The notes under the pieces: generated by a model
Told to the model about the DNA's origin: nothing
Database searches by the model: none
The model's input: the letters and a program-made list of their open reading frames with translations, nothing else
In this document: piece after piece, positions 33,586 through 42,696 of the stretch
Layout of the letters: every line of letters starts with the position of its first letter
Numbering within the stretch: the first letter of the stretch is position 1
Source: Novosphingobium indicum
Lineage (GTDB): Bacteria; Pseudomonadota; Alphaproteobacteria; Sphingomonadales; Sphingomonadaceae
Direction: 5' to 3'
Length of the DNA: 64,000 nt
Assembly (NCBI RefSeq): GCF_014645195.1
Contig: NZ_BMLK01000007.1
Location: forward strand, 179,015-243,014
Position numbers and translations under genes: made by a program

Positions 33586-36036
33586 TTACTGGAACATCCC
33601 CAGAGGACGCAGCGTGAGTTTGATGAATATCTGGCGGCCGGGTTCGACCACGCAGGCTACATCGTCGATCTTGCCCGTCGGGTTCGTGGCCTGACCGGTG
33701 ACCTGCGCGAAGCGCGTGAACACTGTGGTGTTCTGCAGGTCGGTATTGGCGCAATAACCGCCGCGCAGCACGTCGTTGAGGTTGTTGCCGATCAGCGAAA
33801 GCTCCCAGCGGTCGTCGGCATCCTTCAGCGTCAGGTAGGCATTCAGCTTGGTGAAGCCGCGCTGGTAGTAGTCGTCGCGGTTGCCGATGACGGCCTTGTA
33901 TTTGGACGAGACCTGCGCGGATCCGCCGAAGACCAGATCCAGTCCCTCCGCGACCGAGGTCTTGTAGTCGAAGCCACCGATGGCTTGCCACTCGGGCGCC
34001 TTTTCCAGCGGTTCGCCGCTCGCGTCGGATGCAGTATACGTGATAGGATCGGACCCGGGGACAGGGGCTTCCGTACAGCCGAGCGCAATGGTCTGGCCGC
34101 CGTAGCAGGGCACGCCGTGCAGACTGAGAAACTTGGCTTTGTTCCAGTTCAGCGAGAGGTTGAGGCCGAGGCCCGGTATCGAGGGCGGATGGTAGTTCGC
34201 GTCGAAATCGATGCCGTATGTGCGCGATGAACCGGCATTGAGCGTGCGCAGCTCCGGAATGCCGTTATCCGATGCGGGCTGCGAGACGCCGACCTGCAGG
34301 CCCTTGTACTTGTAGTAGTAGAAGGCCGTGTTGACGTAGAGGCTGCGGTCCGACGAACGGGCCTTGAAGCCGATCTCGCCGCCCTGAACCTTCTCGTCGC
34401 CGAACGAATTGTCCTTGGTCGGTGAAGCGGGGGTCGTGATCGAGAACGAACCCGACTTGTAGCCCTGCTTGAGCGCGCCGAAGACCGTGAAGTTGTCAGT
34501 GGGCGTGTAGGTCACGGTCAGTTCGGGCGACCAGTTCTTGGAGGTGATCTTGGGTGTGATCAGATCGACCGGCGTATAGATATTGGTCGCTGCATTGGAC
34601 AGGGTCGTGGCGAAATCCTTGCGCGTCTCGTCGGTCCAGCGCACGCCGGCGGCGATTTCGAGCGTCTCCACCGGCTTCCAGCGCAGCTGTCCGAAGAGCG
34701 AGGCTGACTTGATATCCAGGTCGTGCGTACCCGCCGTAAGCGTTGCCGGCAGGCCGAGCGCCATGTTGCCGCCAACGTAGATGCGGTTCTTCATCACCGC
34801 GTCCTGATAGTAGCCGCCGAGCAGGAAGTTCAGCGGCGAATCCTGAAAATCGGATTCGAGGCGCAGTTCCTGCGTCGTGTCGCGGCGCTTGAAATGGTTG
34901 TCGGCAAACAGCGTCGGGCCGGCGGCGCCCGAATAAACTCCGTTGGCCATCGTGTCAGTCACGTTGTGGTAGTACGTCGTGGTCGAGGTCAGCAGAATGT
35001 CCGGAGTGACGTTATAGTCCATCTCGAGGACGCCGAAGCGCTGCCGGATGTCGGTGAAGGGCACCCCGTCGTTGCGCAGTGCCGGAGAGCCATCCGGGAA
35101 TAGGCCCCCGAAGAAGTTCGGATCCATTCCCACGTATTCGACTTCGTCGTCCTGCTGACAGGGATGGGTGCCGCCGATGAACTGGATGCCCAGCGCGCCG
35201 GGACCGGTTCCGCTGGGGCACGACACGCCCTGCAGACCGGTAGGGCTGTTGCTGTTGTCGCGCGTGACATTCACCTTGAGGCGGGCCTTGAAGTCCGCGC
35301 TCGGGTTCCAGACCAGGGTTCCGCGTACGATCCAGTTCTCGTTGCCGCCGTTGCGTCCGCCGAGCGTGGTCCCGCCGAGGCCGGGAATGGCGACCGCCGT
35401 ATTCTTGAAATACCCGTCACGGTCCGACCATGTCCCGGCAAGGCGCGCGCCGAGAGTGTCGGAAAGCGGACCCGACAGGATGAGTTCGGTGCGCTTCTCG
35501 CGAGCCACGAGTTCGTAGCTGCCGCGGGCTATGATTTCGAAGTAGTCTTTGGGATCGGCCGTGGTCAGGGCGATAACGCCGCCGGGGCTGTTCTTGCCGA
35601 AGAACAGTGCCTGGGGGCCCTTTAGCACCTCTGCCTGCGCCAGATCGAAGAGGCCGCTCTTGAAGGTCAGGCCCTGGCTGAACTGCTGGCCGTCGATGTT
35701 GAGTGAGACCGACTGGTCGATGCCCGCATCGAGCGCGCTGGTACCGACGCCGCGCAGCGAAATCTGCGAACCGATAGCCAGCACCGACGTGCCGACGAAT
35801 AGCCCGGGTACCTTGGTGGTCACGGCCTGGATGTCGGTGATCTGAGACTGCTGCAGCGTATCGGAATCGATGACCGTTTCGACCACCGGGACCTTGAGGA
35901 TCGATTCCTGCCGCTTGCGCGCGGTGACGATGATTTCCTCGGCTGTCGGATCGGTTAGATCCTGGGCTTGAGCCATGGCCCACGGTTCGACCAGCACGAG
36001 TGCACTGGCCGCAAGCAAAGCGATCTTCCTGTTCAT
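33586..36036 (-). CDS. TonB-dependent outer-membrane receptor (catabolic island)
   Basis: An 816-residue outer-membrane transporter. The signal peptide covers 1-24 (AMAQA-QD). A sphingomonad-type TonB box EEIIVTARKR is followed by the plug domain (about 40-160, VPGLFVGTS, ISLRGVG, VEVLKGPQALFFGKN-like parts). The 22-strand barrel ends in ...FIKLTLRPLGMF with a near-terminal aromatic. Start at 36036 gives a clean signal peptide. It is inside the catabolic island, so it is a strong candidate for importing the island's substrate. No Fur-like site lies in front of it, unlike the siderophore receptor at 55.9 kb. Confidence 0.93.
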   Translation of the reverse strand: MNRKIALLAASALVLVEPWAMAQAQDLTDPTAEEIIVTARKRQESILKVPVVETVIDSDTLQQSQITDIQAVTTKVPGLFVGTSVLAIGSQISLRGVGTSALDAGIDQSVSLNIDGQQFSQGLTFKSGLFDLAQAEVLKGPQALFFGKNSPGGVIALTTADPKDYFEIIARGSYELVAREKRTELILSGPLSDTLGARLAGTWSDRDGYFKNTAVAIPGLGGTTLGGRNGGNENWIVRGTLVWNPSADFKARLKVNVTRDNSNSPTGLQGVSCPSGTGPGALGIQFIGGTHPCQQDDEVEYVGMDPNFFGGLFPDGSPALRNDGVPFTDIRQRFGVLEMDYNVTPDILLTSTTTYYHNVTDTMANGVYSGAAGPTLFADNHFKRRDTTQELRLESDFQDSPLNFLLGGYYQDAVMKNRIYVGGNMALGLPATLTAGTHDLDIKSASLFGQLRWKPVETLEIAAGVRWTDETRKDFATTLSNAATNIYTPVDLITPKITSKNWSPELTVTYTPTDNFTVFGALKQGYKSGSFSITTPASPTKDNSFGDEKVQGGEIGFKARSSDRSLYVNTAFYYYKYKGLQVGVSQPASDNGIPELRTLNAGSSRTYGIDFDANYHPPSIPGLGLNLSLNWNKAKFLSLHGVPCYGGQTIALGCTEAPVPGSDPITYTASDASGEPLEKAPEWQAIGGFDYKTSVAEGLDLVFGGSAQVSSKYKAVIGNRDDYYQRGFTKLNAYLTLKDADDRWELSLIGNNLNDVLRGGYCANTDLQNTTVFTRFAQVTGQATNPTGKIDDVACVVEPGRQIFIKLTLRPLGMFQ

Positions 36037-36311
36037 GTATTGCCTCCCCACTATCCCTCGCTGCCCGTTCTCGCGGGTGCAGCGATCCCTCACACTGGTG
36101 TGCGGCGTTTCTTCTTGGCCGTTCCCGTCCGGCCATCGATGCCGGTTCGTGGCGCGACCTTAGTGGGGATGGAGGGCCTGCCAATCGCGGCCTCGGGCAA
36201 TGCTGGAACGGTAGAATGCTTCGTTCTCGCCCTTGCGGCCACAATGAAAAGGGATTCGAATTCTAGACAGTTGTCGAGAAAAAGAGAGGCTGTTTCAGCT
36301 TTTTCGATCAT

Positions 36312-37394
36312 TCATAGATCCGCGATCCGACGGGCCGTCTCGTGGTCGAGCATCGCCATCGTAGAGCGCATGGCATTGACCGTGTTCACGGCCTCCGCCT
36401 GATAGTGCGACTCCGTCGTGATCCAGATGAAGTAGCCGTAGAGCAGCAAGATCGCATATTGCGCCATGGCCTCGTCGAAGGTGGGGGCAGGGGCGCCGGC
36501 GCGTTCGAGTTCGTCGAGATAGTGGCGCACCAGAGCGCCTTCCCACTTTGGCCGGTCTGCAACGTCGAGTGAGCCCGAGATGTGATAGGCCACCTCGAGC
36601 ATTCCCGGTCCGCGACTGGCCAGCGTGTCCAGAAAGCCCGGCGTTCCGTCGGGATCGATGTAGAGATTTCCGAGATGGATGTCGCCGTGCAGCACGCAGT
36701 GCGGCAACGACCGGGCGTAGGCTGCCATTTTCGTCCAGCTCGCCACCAGCCAGTCGCGATCCTGAAAGTGCCGGGAGGAGGCAACACCGCGTGGAGCGGC
36801 CATGAACCGGGCCCAGTTCTCGGCGGAGCTCTTCTCGTCGAAGAAATCCTGCATGACGGCAAAAAACTCGGGCAGGTCGCCCCAACGTCCACCGGGCTCG
36901 ATTTCCGGGGTGTCCCATGTCGCGGCGTGGAAGCGGGCCAGATAGCCCAACCGCCGCGCCACCTGCTCGTGCGTTTGCGGTTTCGTTGCGTGGCAGAACT
37001 CGACGCCCTTGGCGACGAGGTCTTCCATGATGATGATACCCTGCTTCTCCTGCTCGTCGTATTCGGCGAAATAGCAGGCCGGGTGCGGCAGCGGGACATA
37101 GGGGTAGACATCGCGGTACCCGCGCACTTCACGCTCATGCATCTGGTGGTACCGGCGACCGTGTTCCTCGAACCCGCCTTTCACGATGATCAGTTCGGGA
37201 ATGCCGGCGGCGATCGCGGTATCGTTCCTGTCGAGACGCAGCCGGATTTTGCTGCAGGTGGAAAAGACCGTGTCGATGACCTCGCATGACCTGACCGTGA
37301 CACCGGGATTGCGCGTACGAAGCGCTGTGGTCAGCCATTGCGCGGTCACGTCTTCCACCCGGACGGGCAGGGGAAAGGGGCTGGCGTCGGTCAT
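36312..37394 (-). CDS. Phosphotransferase, APH/choline-kinase-like
   Basis: A 360-residue protein-kinase-fold enzyme. The N-lobe Lys72 (LIIVKGGF), hinge MEDL, catalytic HGDIHLGNLY (His236, Asp238, Asn243) and metal Asp256 (GFLDT) are visible. The family also holds acyl-CoA-dehydrogenase-linked kinases that phosphorylate hydroxyacyl substrates in catabolic gene sets. Start at 37394 has GGGAGACCCC upstream, nearly the same leader as the acyl-CoA synthetase. It is probably the last member of the island, possibly a small-molecule kinase for a pathway alcohol. Confidence 0.8.
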   Translation of the reverse strand: MTDASPFPLPVRVEDVTAQWLTTALRTRNPGVTVRSCEVIDTVFSTCSKIRLRLDRNDTAIAAGIPELIIVKGGFEEHGRRYHQMHEREVRGYRDVYPYVPLPHPACYFAEYDEQEKQGIIIMEDLVAKGVEFCHATKPQTHEQVARRLGYLARFHAATWDTPEIEPGGRWGDLPEFFAVMQDFFDEKSSAENWARFMAAPRGVASSRHFQDRDWLVASWTKMAAYARSLPHCVLHGDIHLGNLYIDPDGTPGFLDTLASRGPGMLEVAYHISGSLDVADRPKWEGALVRHYLDELERAGAPAPTFDEAMAQYAILLLYGYFIWITTESHYQAEAVNTVNAMRSTMAMLDHETARRIADL

Positions 37395-37620
37395 GGGGTC
37401 TCCCGTGTGCATCGCTTTGTTGTTGCGGCACGATGCTTAGATGGCGTGGAGCCGCACCGACGAGAGGAGAGGCTAGGACATTCCGCTCTGCTGTTCTCAG
37501 ACAGGGGCGCCTTGCCTGTCTGACCATAGTGTGACAGGCTCCGGTCCGGCTTGAACGCCAGCGACGACACCAGTAGCCGAACTTCAGGGTTCGCGGATCT
37601 CATCCAAGGGTTGTTCTGTC

Positions 37621-37821
37621 ATGCGAAAAGGGCTTTTTCGGACGAAATTGCCGGGACTTGGCGAGTGCGCCCGAGTCGATATGAGCGCCGGTGATGCGGC
37701 ACCTTATCTGGAACGTGACATGTACGTTCTGTTGGGCTTCCAGCCCGGTTTCGAGCAGCTTCCCGAAGAACCGCGCGAACACAGCGAAGCCAAGCGCCAG
37801 CTCTGGTCGCACTGGCGCTGA
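37621..37821 (+). CDS. Small hypothetical protein
   Basis: A 66-residue candidate with no family match. The second half (YLERDMYVLLGFQPGFEQLPEEPREHSEAKRQLW) has codon use like neighbouring genes; the first 20 codons do not, and an internal ATG at 37681 may be the real start. No clear ribosome site precedes either start. It stands alone between a kinase gene and a glycosyltransferase gene on the other strand. Confidence 0.35.
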   Translation: MRKGLFRTKLPGLGECARVDMSAGDAAPYLERDMYVLLGFQPGFEQLPEEPREHSEAKRQLWSHWR

Positions 37822-37863
37822 ACGCGGCGCGCCACGGCACCGCATTCCCGAAATAAAGTGAGG

Positions 37864-39015
37864 TCAGGCTGCCTGCCGCTGTGCGGCGGTGGTCGCGGCG
37901 TAGGTGGCGAACAGGTCCTCGAAGTGTTCATCCATGGTTCGGGCTGTGGTGGTCGGTCGCGGTCGGGCCGCTGCCACAGCGCGGATAGCCTGCGCGGCCG
38001 ATACCGGATCGCAGGCCGTATAGGTGAAGCCCGCGCCGCCCTGCGCATGATCGACGGCACCGCCGGCATCGGGAACCACGACAGGCACACCGCTGGCCCG
38101 CGCTTCGGCGGCGACCATGCAGAAGGTTTCCGCCTCGCACCCGTGCACAAGCGCATCGGCGCTGGCGAGGATGCGCGCAAAGCGGCGGCGGTCGCGTTCG
38201 GGGCTCAGCAGCCGGATATGCGGATTGCCGGCAATATGGCGCAGGATGGTGCGCTGCTCGCGCCCTTCGCCGAGCATCACGAGGCCGACCGGCATGTCGC
38301 AGCTCGCCGCGTTGACTGCATCGACCACCATCGGCCAGCGCTTTTCGGGGGCCAGTCGGCCGACCGCGAGCAGCAGCGTGGCGCTTTCGGGCAATTCGCA
38401 TTCCTGCAGCAGGCGCGTACGCAATGCCGGATCACGCAAGGCGGGCGAGAAGCATCCGGGTTCGACACCCATGGGGATCGTCGCGGTATTGGCGACCCGG
38501 CCTTCGCGCAAACGCTGCGACAGATCGGCATTGGCGCAGACGACGTGGTCGAACCGGCGGCTGTTGCGGCGCAGGTGCTCCCAGAACATCGAGAACTGAC
38601 GGTCGATGGTTTCGCGCGAGAAGATCGGGCCGAACCAGCGATAGGCATAGGCCGACAGCGGATCTGCATGCATCACGAGGCTGCGCGGGGCAGGGCCGGC
38701 CCAGTCGGCAACGAGGCTGGCGCTGCGCCAGGGGGACGTCGCCTCGACGAAGTCGGGTGCTTCGGCATCAAGTGTGGCATGCAGCCGTTCGGCCTCGTTG
38801 AAGTACCAGTACTTGCGGTCGAGCGGAAAGCGCGGGCTGCGCAGGAAAACGATGCGGGCGCCCGGGCCGCGTTCGATCACTGCATCCTCGTCACCGGGGG
38901 CGACGATCACGATCTCGTGGCCGAGTCGGGGGCCGATCTTGAGCTTCTGCTCGACATACGTCCGCACACCGCCGCCGCGCGGCGAATAGAAGGCGCATAC
39001 GTCCACGATCTTCAT
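37864..39015 (-). CDS. Glycosyltransferase family 4
   Basis: A 383-residue GT-B enzyme. The N-lobe has a Gly-rich opening (FYSPRGGGVRTYVEQK). The C-lobe has GRLAPEKRW, the AvlVHGCEAETF region and the E-x7-E pattern of retaining GT4 transferases, with HGCEAETFCMVAAEA. The start at 39015 (MKIVDVCAFY) is the family-like one; an in-frame ATG further upstream at 39096 would overlap the DUF2141 gene. It is the last gene of the cluster 37.9-42.6 kb. Donor and acceptor sugars are not known. Confidence 0.87.
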   Translation of the reverse strand: MKIVDVCAFYSPRGGGVRTYVEQKLKIGPRLGHEIVIVAPGDEDAVIERGPGARIVFLRSPRFPLDRKYWYFNEAERLHATLDAEAPDFVEATSPWRSASLVADWAGPAPRSLVMHADPLSAYAYRWFGPIFSRETIDRQFSMFWEHLRRNSRRFDHVVCANADLSQRLREGRVANTATIPMGVEPGCFSPALRDPALRTRLLQECELPESATLLLAVGRLAPEKRWPMVVDAVNAASCDMPVGLVMLGEGREQRTILRHIAGNPHIRLLSPERDRRRFARILASADALVHGCEAETFCMVAAEARASGVPVVVPDAGGAVDHAQGGAGFTYTACDPVSAAQAIRAVAAARPRPTTTARTMDEHFEDLFATYAATTAAQRQAA

Positions 39016-39022
39016 CGGTAAA

Positions 39023-39553
39023 TCAGTCCTTGCGCAACGGGGCCACGCCGAGGCCGTGGCGGTAATTGAGAACGATGGTGATAGGTGTGGGGCCATCTCC
39101 AGCGGTAGCCGTTGCCTTGTCCACGTCGGGCTTGCTCCAGCCCAGATGGGGGTTTCCGGCGAAGCCGATCCCGTCGATGGTCCAGTTAAACTTGCGGTCG
39201 TCGTTTCGGTCGTGAAGCAGGCTGACCGCGTAGGGGCCCGCGCCGGGGACGCGGATGCACAACTGCGGCGTTCCCGAGGCCGGAACGGGCACTTCCACCC
39301 GCCGGAAAGTCTTGCCTTCGCTCACCAGGATGTTGTCGTCTTCAAGGAAGCCGTCCTTGGTGGCCGGGTAGACTTCGAGCTTGAGTTCGCCTTTGCGGTC
39401 CTTGAGGCCGTTCACCGTCACGAGGAAGGCCGGGCCTTTCTCGTCGGGCCGGCACTTTCCCGCGGCTTTTCCGAGATCGGGGGTGGAGGGAATTACCGCC
39501 GCCGCCATAAAGGGCAGGGCGACGGCCGCGACAGGAAGCGTCGCAGCGATCAT
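39023..39553 (-). CDS. DUF2141 exported protein
   Basis: A 176-residue secreted protein. The N-terminus MIAATLPVAAVALPFMAAAVIP is a signal peptide. The DUF2141 domain follows: FLVTVNGLKDRKGELKLEVYP, GPYAVSLLHDRNDDRKFNWTIDGIGFAGNP. The function of this family is unknown. Its ATG shares one base with the stop of the membrane protein gene upstream (TGATG). It may be a periplasmic partner of the glycoconjugate made by the cluster. Confidence 0.85.
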   Translation of the reverse strand: MIAATLPVAAVALPFMAAAVIPSTPDLGKAAGKCRPDEKGPAFLVTVNGLKDRKGELKLEVYPATKDGFLEDDNILVSEGKTFRRVEVPVPASGTPQLCIRVPGAGPYAVSLLHDRNDDRKFNWTIDGIGFAGNPHLGWSKPDVDKATATAGDGPTPITIVLNYRHGLGVAPLRKD

Positions 39554-40494
39554 CAGCGTTTCTCCGGATTGGCGAGGTCGTTGATGGCAATGACGCTGCC
39601 CAGCAGGAGGTGCGTCGCGAGGATCAGCCCGGCCATCAGTGTCATGAGGGCACCGATGTCGCGCTCGTGGCCGAGAACGACGACGGCGATCCCCGCGAAG
39701 AGCAGATCCTTGTTGGGCATGAGCGGCAGGCGCGAGACGAGCAGGCGCAGCGTCGAGAGATAGAGCCACCATGTCAGCGGCACTTCCGGCAGCACGAGGT
39801 GCCAGACGACAGCGGAAAGCACGGCGGACACGATGATGCGCACCAGATGCATCCGCGTGATCATCATCAGGTCGGCGCGGGGCAGAGTGAACACGCGCTT
39901 GCGGAATACCATGGCCGCCATCGAGATGACGAGAATGACCCCGAGCGAAAGGGCAAGCGTGCGGGTGTCGATCCCGAGGCTGGTCTTGCCCAGCATCGGG
40001 TACATGACGATGAGCAGCGCGAGAGTTACCGCGTTGCCGGTGATGGCGGACAGGATCGCCACGTCCTTGACCGCACCGAACGGTGCGGCATCCAGCGAGA
40101 CCCGTCGGCGGGCCCATGTGTAGAAGTAGGCTTCGCCGAGGTATCCCAGCAGCAGTTCGTTATAGACCTTCTTGCGCAACAGCGCGACGAACCCCGCGGC
40201 CGGAATGCTCCAGAGCCGGTTGAAGATGACCCACTCGGTGGCGGGTGCAATGAGGTAGGCCGCAGCGAAGACGATCCAGAACAGCGGGCTGGCCGGAACC
40301 ATGGCGAGCAGGCGGGAGACGTCGAGACCGCCCATCTCGTGGATCACCGCGGCGATCACGGCGAGCGACAGTAGCACCGAAAAGATGGCGTTGCGTCCGC
40401 GGTGCCGATTGCGGTCCTGCGGACGAAGCTCGATTTTCGAGCTCACGTCGAGAGCCGGCATGTCGGAAGCCATGGCAGCAAGGGGTTCAGGCAC
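39553..40494 (-). CDS. Multi-pass membrane protein, lysylphosphatidylglycerol synthase/flippase-like
   Basis: A 313-residue inner-membrane protein with about seven TM helices. The pattern resembles the UPF0104/LPG-synthase TM family (VYNELLLGYLGEAYFYTWARRRV, then SRLPLMPNKDLLFAGIAVV). These proteins move or modify lipids or lipid-linked sugars. The GTG at 40494 is taken because CCGGAGACACCT lies right before it. A TTG at 40509 and an ATG at 40473 are alternatives. It is placed between a GT4 gene and the DUF2141 gene, all with short gaps, so a lipid-linked glycan is the likely substrate. Confidence 0.7.
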   Translation of the reverse strand: MPEPLAAMASDMPALDVSSKIELRPQDRNRHRGRNAIFSVLLSLAVIAAVIHEMGGLDVSRLLAMVPASPLFWIVFAAAYLIAPATEWVIFNRLWSIPAAGFVALLRKKVYNELLLGYLGEAYFYTWARRRVSLDAAPFGAVKDVAILSAITGNAVTLALLIVMYPMLGKTSLGIDTRTLALSLGVILVISMAAMVFRKRVFTLPRADLMMITRMHLVRIIVSAVLSAVVWHLVLPEVPLTWWLYLSTLRLLVSRLPLMPNKDLLFAGIAVVVLGHERDIGALMTLMAGLILATHLLLGSVIAINDLANPEKR

Positions 40495-40519
40495 AGGTGT
40501 CTCCGGCAACTTGGGCTGA

Positions 40520-41710
40520 TCAATGCAGCGGATGGCGCGTTGCGCGCGGCGATAGGAGTTGGAGGTTGCGCTGGCGGTCGCTTTCGCGGCGATGGCAGCG
40601 GCGCACGTCGGCCATCATGTCGAGGTAGCGTTGCGCGGCCCCTTCGATCTCGTAGCCGGCAGCGATGTGGCGGGCACGGTCCGCGTCGGTCTGGAACTGG
40701 CGGATGCGCACGAGCCCGTCGGCGAAGGCGGCTTCGTTGCCACGCTTCACGAGGAGGCCGGTGCGGCCGTCATCGAGCAGGCAGGCCATGCTGACGCAGC
40801 AATCGGTCGCAAGAACCGGGAGCCCGGCGGCAAGAGCCTCGACCACGACACCGGGCAGGCCTTCGTAGTCCGAGCTCAGGACAAAGGCATCGGCTTCGGC
40901 CAGTAGCGCGTCGATGGTCGGGACATAGCCGGTGAAGACGACACGCTCGGCAAGGTTTAGGTCTGCTGCAAGCTGCGCCAGCGCTTTGCGCTCGGGCCCT
41001 TCGCCGGCGATCGTGAGGGTGTCATGCGGCCGGGCGGCCTTGGCAAACGCGCGCAGCAGCATGGCGAAGTTCTTCTGCGGGACGAGGCGGCCTGCAGCGA
41101 GGTAGGCCGTCTTCCAGACCGACCCTGGGCGGCGTTCGATACGCGCAAGGTTCCTGAGGCGCTTTCGCGGAATGACCGGGTTGGCAATAACGGGAACGTG
41201 TTTGGGCGGTGCGAGCGTCGTCTTGCAGATTTCGCGCTGCATCGGTTCGGACAGGCTCACCAGCCTGTCGAAGAGCGATCCCTGCAAGCGCAGCCAGCTT
41301 TCGTAGCCCCGCCGCATGATCGGGGCCATGTCCGGCCGTTCCAGGGCATTGCTGACCTTGAGCACCATCGGCGGAGCATGTTCGCCGAGCAGCACTTTCA
41401 TCGCCGCGCCGACGACCGCGTAGGTATTGCCGGGGCAAAACAGCACGTCGCACTGGTGGCGGAGGAGATAGGTGAAAAGGCAGTGTACCATCCACGGCGT
41501 TTCCCACGAAGCCGTGGGGAAACCGGTGGGGATCTGCCAATAGTCGAGTGGCGGCGCAGAGCACAGATTGGCGCTGCCCGAGCGGCCGAGAACGACTTTC
41601 ACCTCGTGGCCGTTGCGTTGCCATTCCATGGCCAGACCAAGCGCCACGCGCTCCACGCCGCCGGGATCGAGGCTATGTATCGGAATGACAATGCGCAGTG
41701 CTCTCTGCAT
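40520..41710 (-). CDS. Glycosyltransferase family 4
   Basis: A 396-residue GT-B enzyme. The Gly-loop SLDPGGVERVALGLA opens the N-lobe. The C-lobe has AAGRLVPQKNFAMLLRAFA, IAGEGPERKAL and SSDYEGLPGVVVEALA, where the E-x7-E pair marks retaining GT4 transferases. It is 25 bases upstream of the membrane protein gene and is probably the first gene of the operon 37.9-41.7 kb. It likely adds the first or next sugar to a lipid carrier. The sugar is not known. Confidence 0.88.
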   Translation of the reverse strand: MQRALRIVIPIHSLDPGGVERVALGLAMEWQRNGHEVKVVLGRSGSANLCSAPPLDYWQIPTGFPTASWETPWMVHCLFTYLLRHQCDVLFCPGNTYAVVGAAMKVLLGEHAPPMVLKVSNALERPDMAPIMRRGYESWLRLQGSLFDRLVSLSEPMQREICKTTLAPPKHVPVIANPVIPRKRLRNLARIERRPGSVWKTAYLAAGRLVPQKNFAMLLRAFAKAARPHDTLTIAGEGPERKALAQLAADLNLAERVVFTGYVPTIDALLAEADAFVLSSDYEGLPGVVVEALAAGLPVLATDCCVSMACLLDDGRTGLLVKRGNEAAFADGLVRIRQFQTDADRARHIAAGYEIEGAAQRYLDMMADVRRCHRRESDRQRNLQLLSPRATRHPLH

Positions 41711-41876
41711 GATCGATCAGACGCCGTGGCCACATGCCGTCCGCAGTTCGCGGCGGGCAATTTTTTTTGAATCCGCGGGCCGTCTATGTTTCGAGAATGT
41801 CGGGTTTGTGACTGTGCATGGCGGTGTCATCTTGCCGACGCGCCGGCGCCTTCAAACTGCCATCAAGCGCCGCCGA

Positions 41877-42638
41877 TCAGCGCAGGTCGCCGTACCGTGA
41901 TGGCTGGTGCGTGGCCGCGAAGCGCTTGAGCGTCAGGTCGATGCTGTCGAGCAGGCTGGCTTTCGTCACATCGCCGGGATGGACCGCAATGCGCACCGTG
42001 GAAAGCACGGGCAGGGCACGCCGGGCCAGCGCGGCAAAGGCGAGCGAGGATGCGGTACGCATGCGTGAGCGACTGGCCCAGGTGATGACCGGGCCCTTGG
42101 CCAGCACTGCGTCCGACTTGGCATCCCAGACTTTCCAGTGATCCTCGGCTAACGCGAAGCCGGCTTTGCGCAAGGCGGCACGCGCGCCCTCGCCATAAAG
42201 CCATGCCGGGGCGATGAACCCGGCGGCGGGACAGCCGATGATGTCCTCGATCAGTGCCTTGGCTTCGGTCATGCGGATAAGCGCGGTCGCTTCGTCCAGC
42301 CCGAGGAATTCTCCCTCGCCGGCGGTCATGTGCCTGGCCTTGAACTGCGCGGCGCCGCTGTGAACGGCAGTGTCGCGATGGAACCAGCCATGGACGAACA
42401 TCTCCACACCGGCATCGGACCATGCGCGCAGTTTTGCCTGAAAAGCGCGATCCTGCTTTAGCGGATGATCTCCCCAGTGGTCGGGCACGACCAGCATGGC
42501 GAAGCGGGGGCTACCAAGCCGTCGCTCCAACAACCCGCACAGCTGCTCTGCCTGACGTTCCGAGCCGGGGCCGACGTCATGGATGGAAGCGAGAAGGCGC
42601 TTGGTCTTGGTGGTCGAAAGGCTCGGCATGGCGTGCAT
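41877..42638 (-). CDS. Polysaccharide deacetylase-like protein (DUF2334)
   Basis: A 253-residue NodB-fold protein of the DUF2334 group. The metal site is formed by Asp in SIHDVGP and the HxxxH-type motif HGWFHRD. The GFIAPAWLYG and RIAVHPGDV segments fit the later family motifs. It lacks a signal peptide, so it may act in the cytoplasm or on the inner face of the membrane. It is 166 bases upstream of the GT4 operon, on the same strand. It probably de-N- or de-O-acetylates the glycan. Confidence 0.85.
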   Translation of the reverse strand: MHAMPSLSTTKTKRLLASIHDVGPGSERQAEQLCGLLERRLGSPRFAMLVVPDHWGDHPLKQDRAFQAKLRAWSDAGVEMFVHGWFHRDTAVHSGAAQFKARHMTAGEGEFLGLDEATALIRMTEAKALIEDIIGCPAAGFIAPAWLYGEGARAALRKAGFALAEDHWKVWDAKSDAVLAKGPVITWASRSRMRTASSLAFAALARRALPVLSTVRIAVHPGDVTKASLLDSIDLTLKRFAATHQPSRYGDLR

Positions 42639-42696
42639 CTAGGGTTCGACCATGACGACGCCGCGACAATCCGGTGTCCTCAGTCGGGAAGCTCGC

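Noticed and set aside
41736..41771. Hairpin followed by eight T on the plus strand as an sRNA or terminator
   Set aside because: No plus-strand gene ends before it, the stem has mismatches, and no promoter was found; too weak to list.
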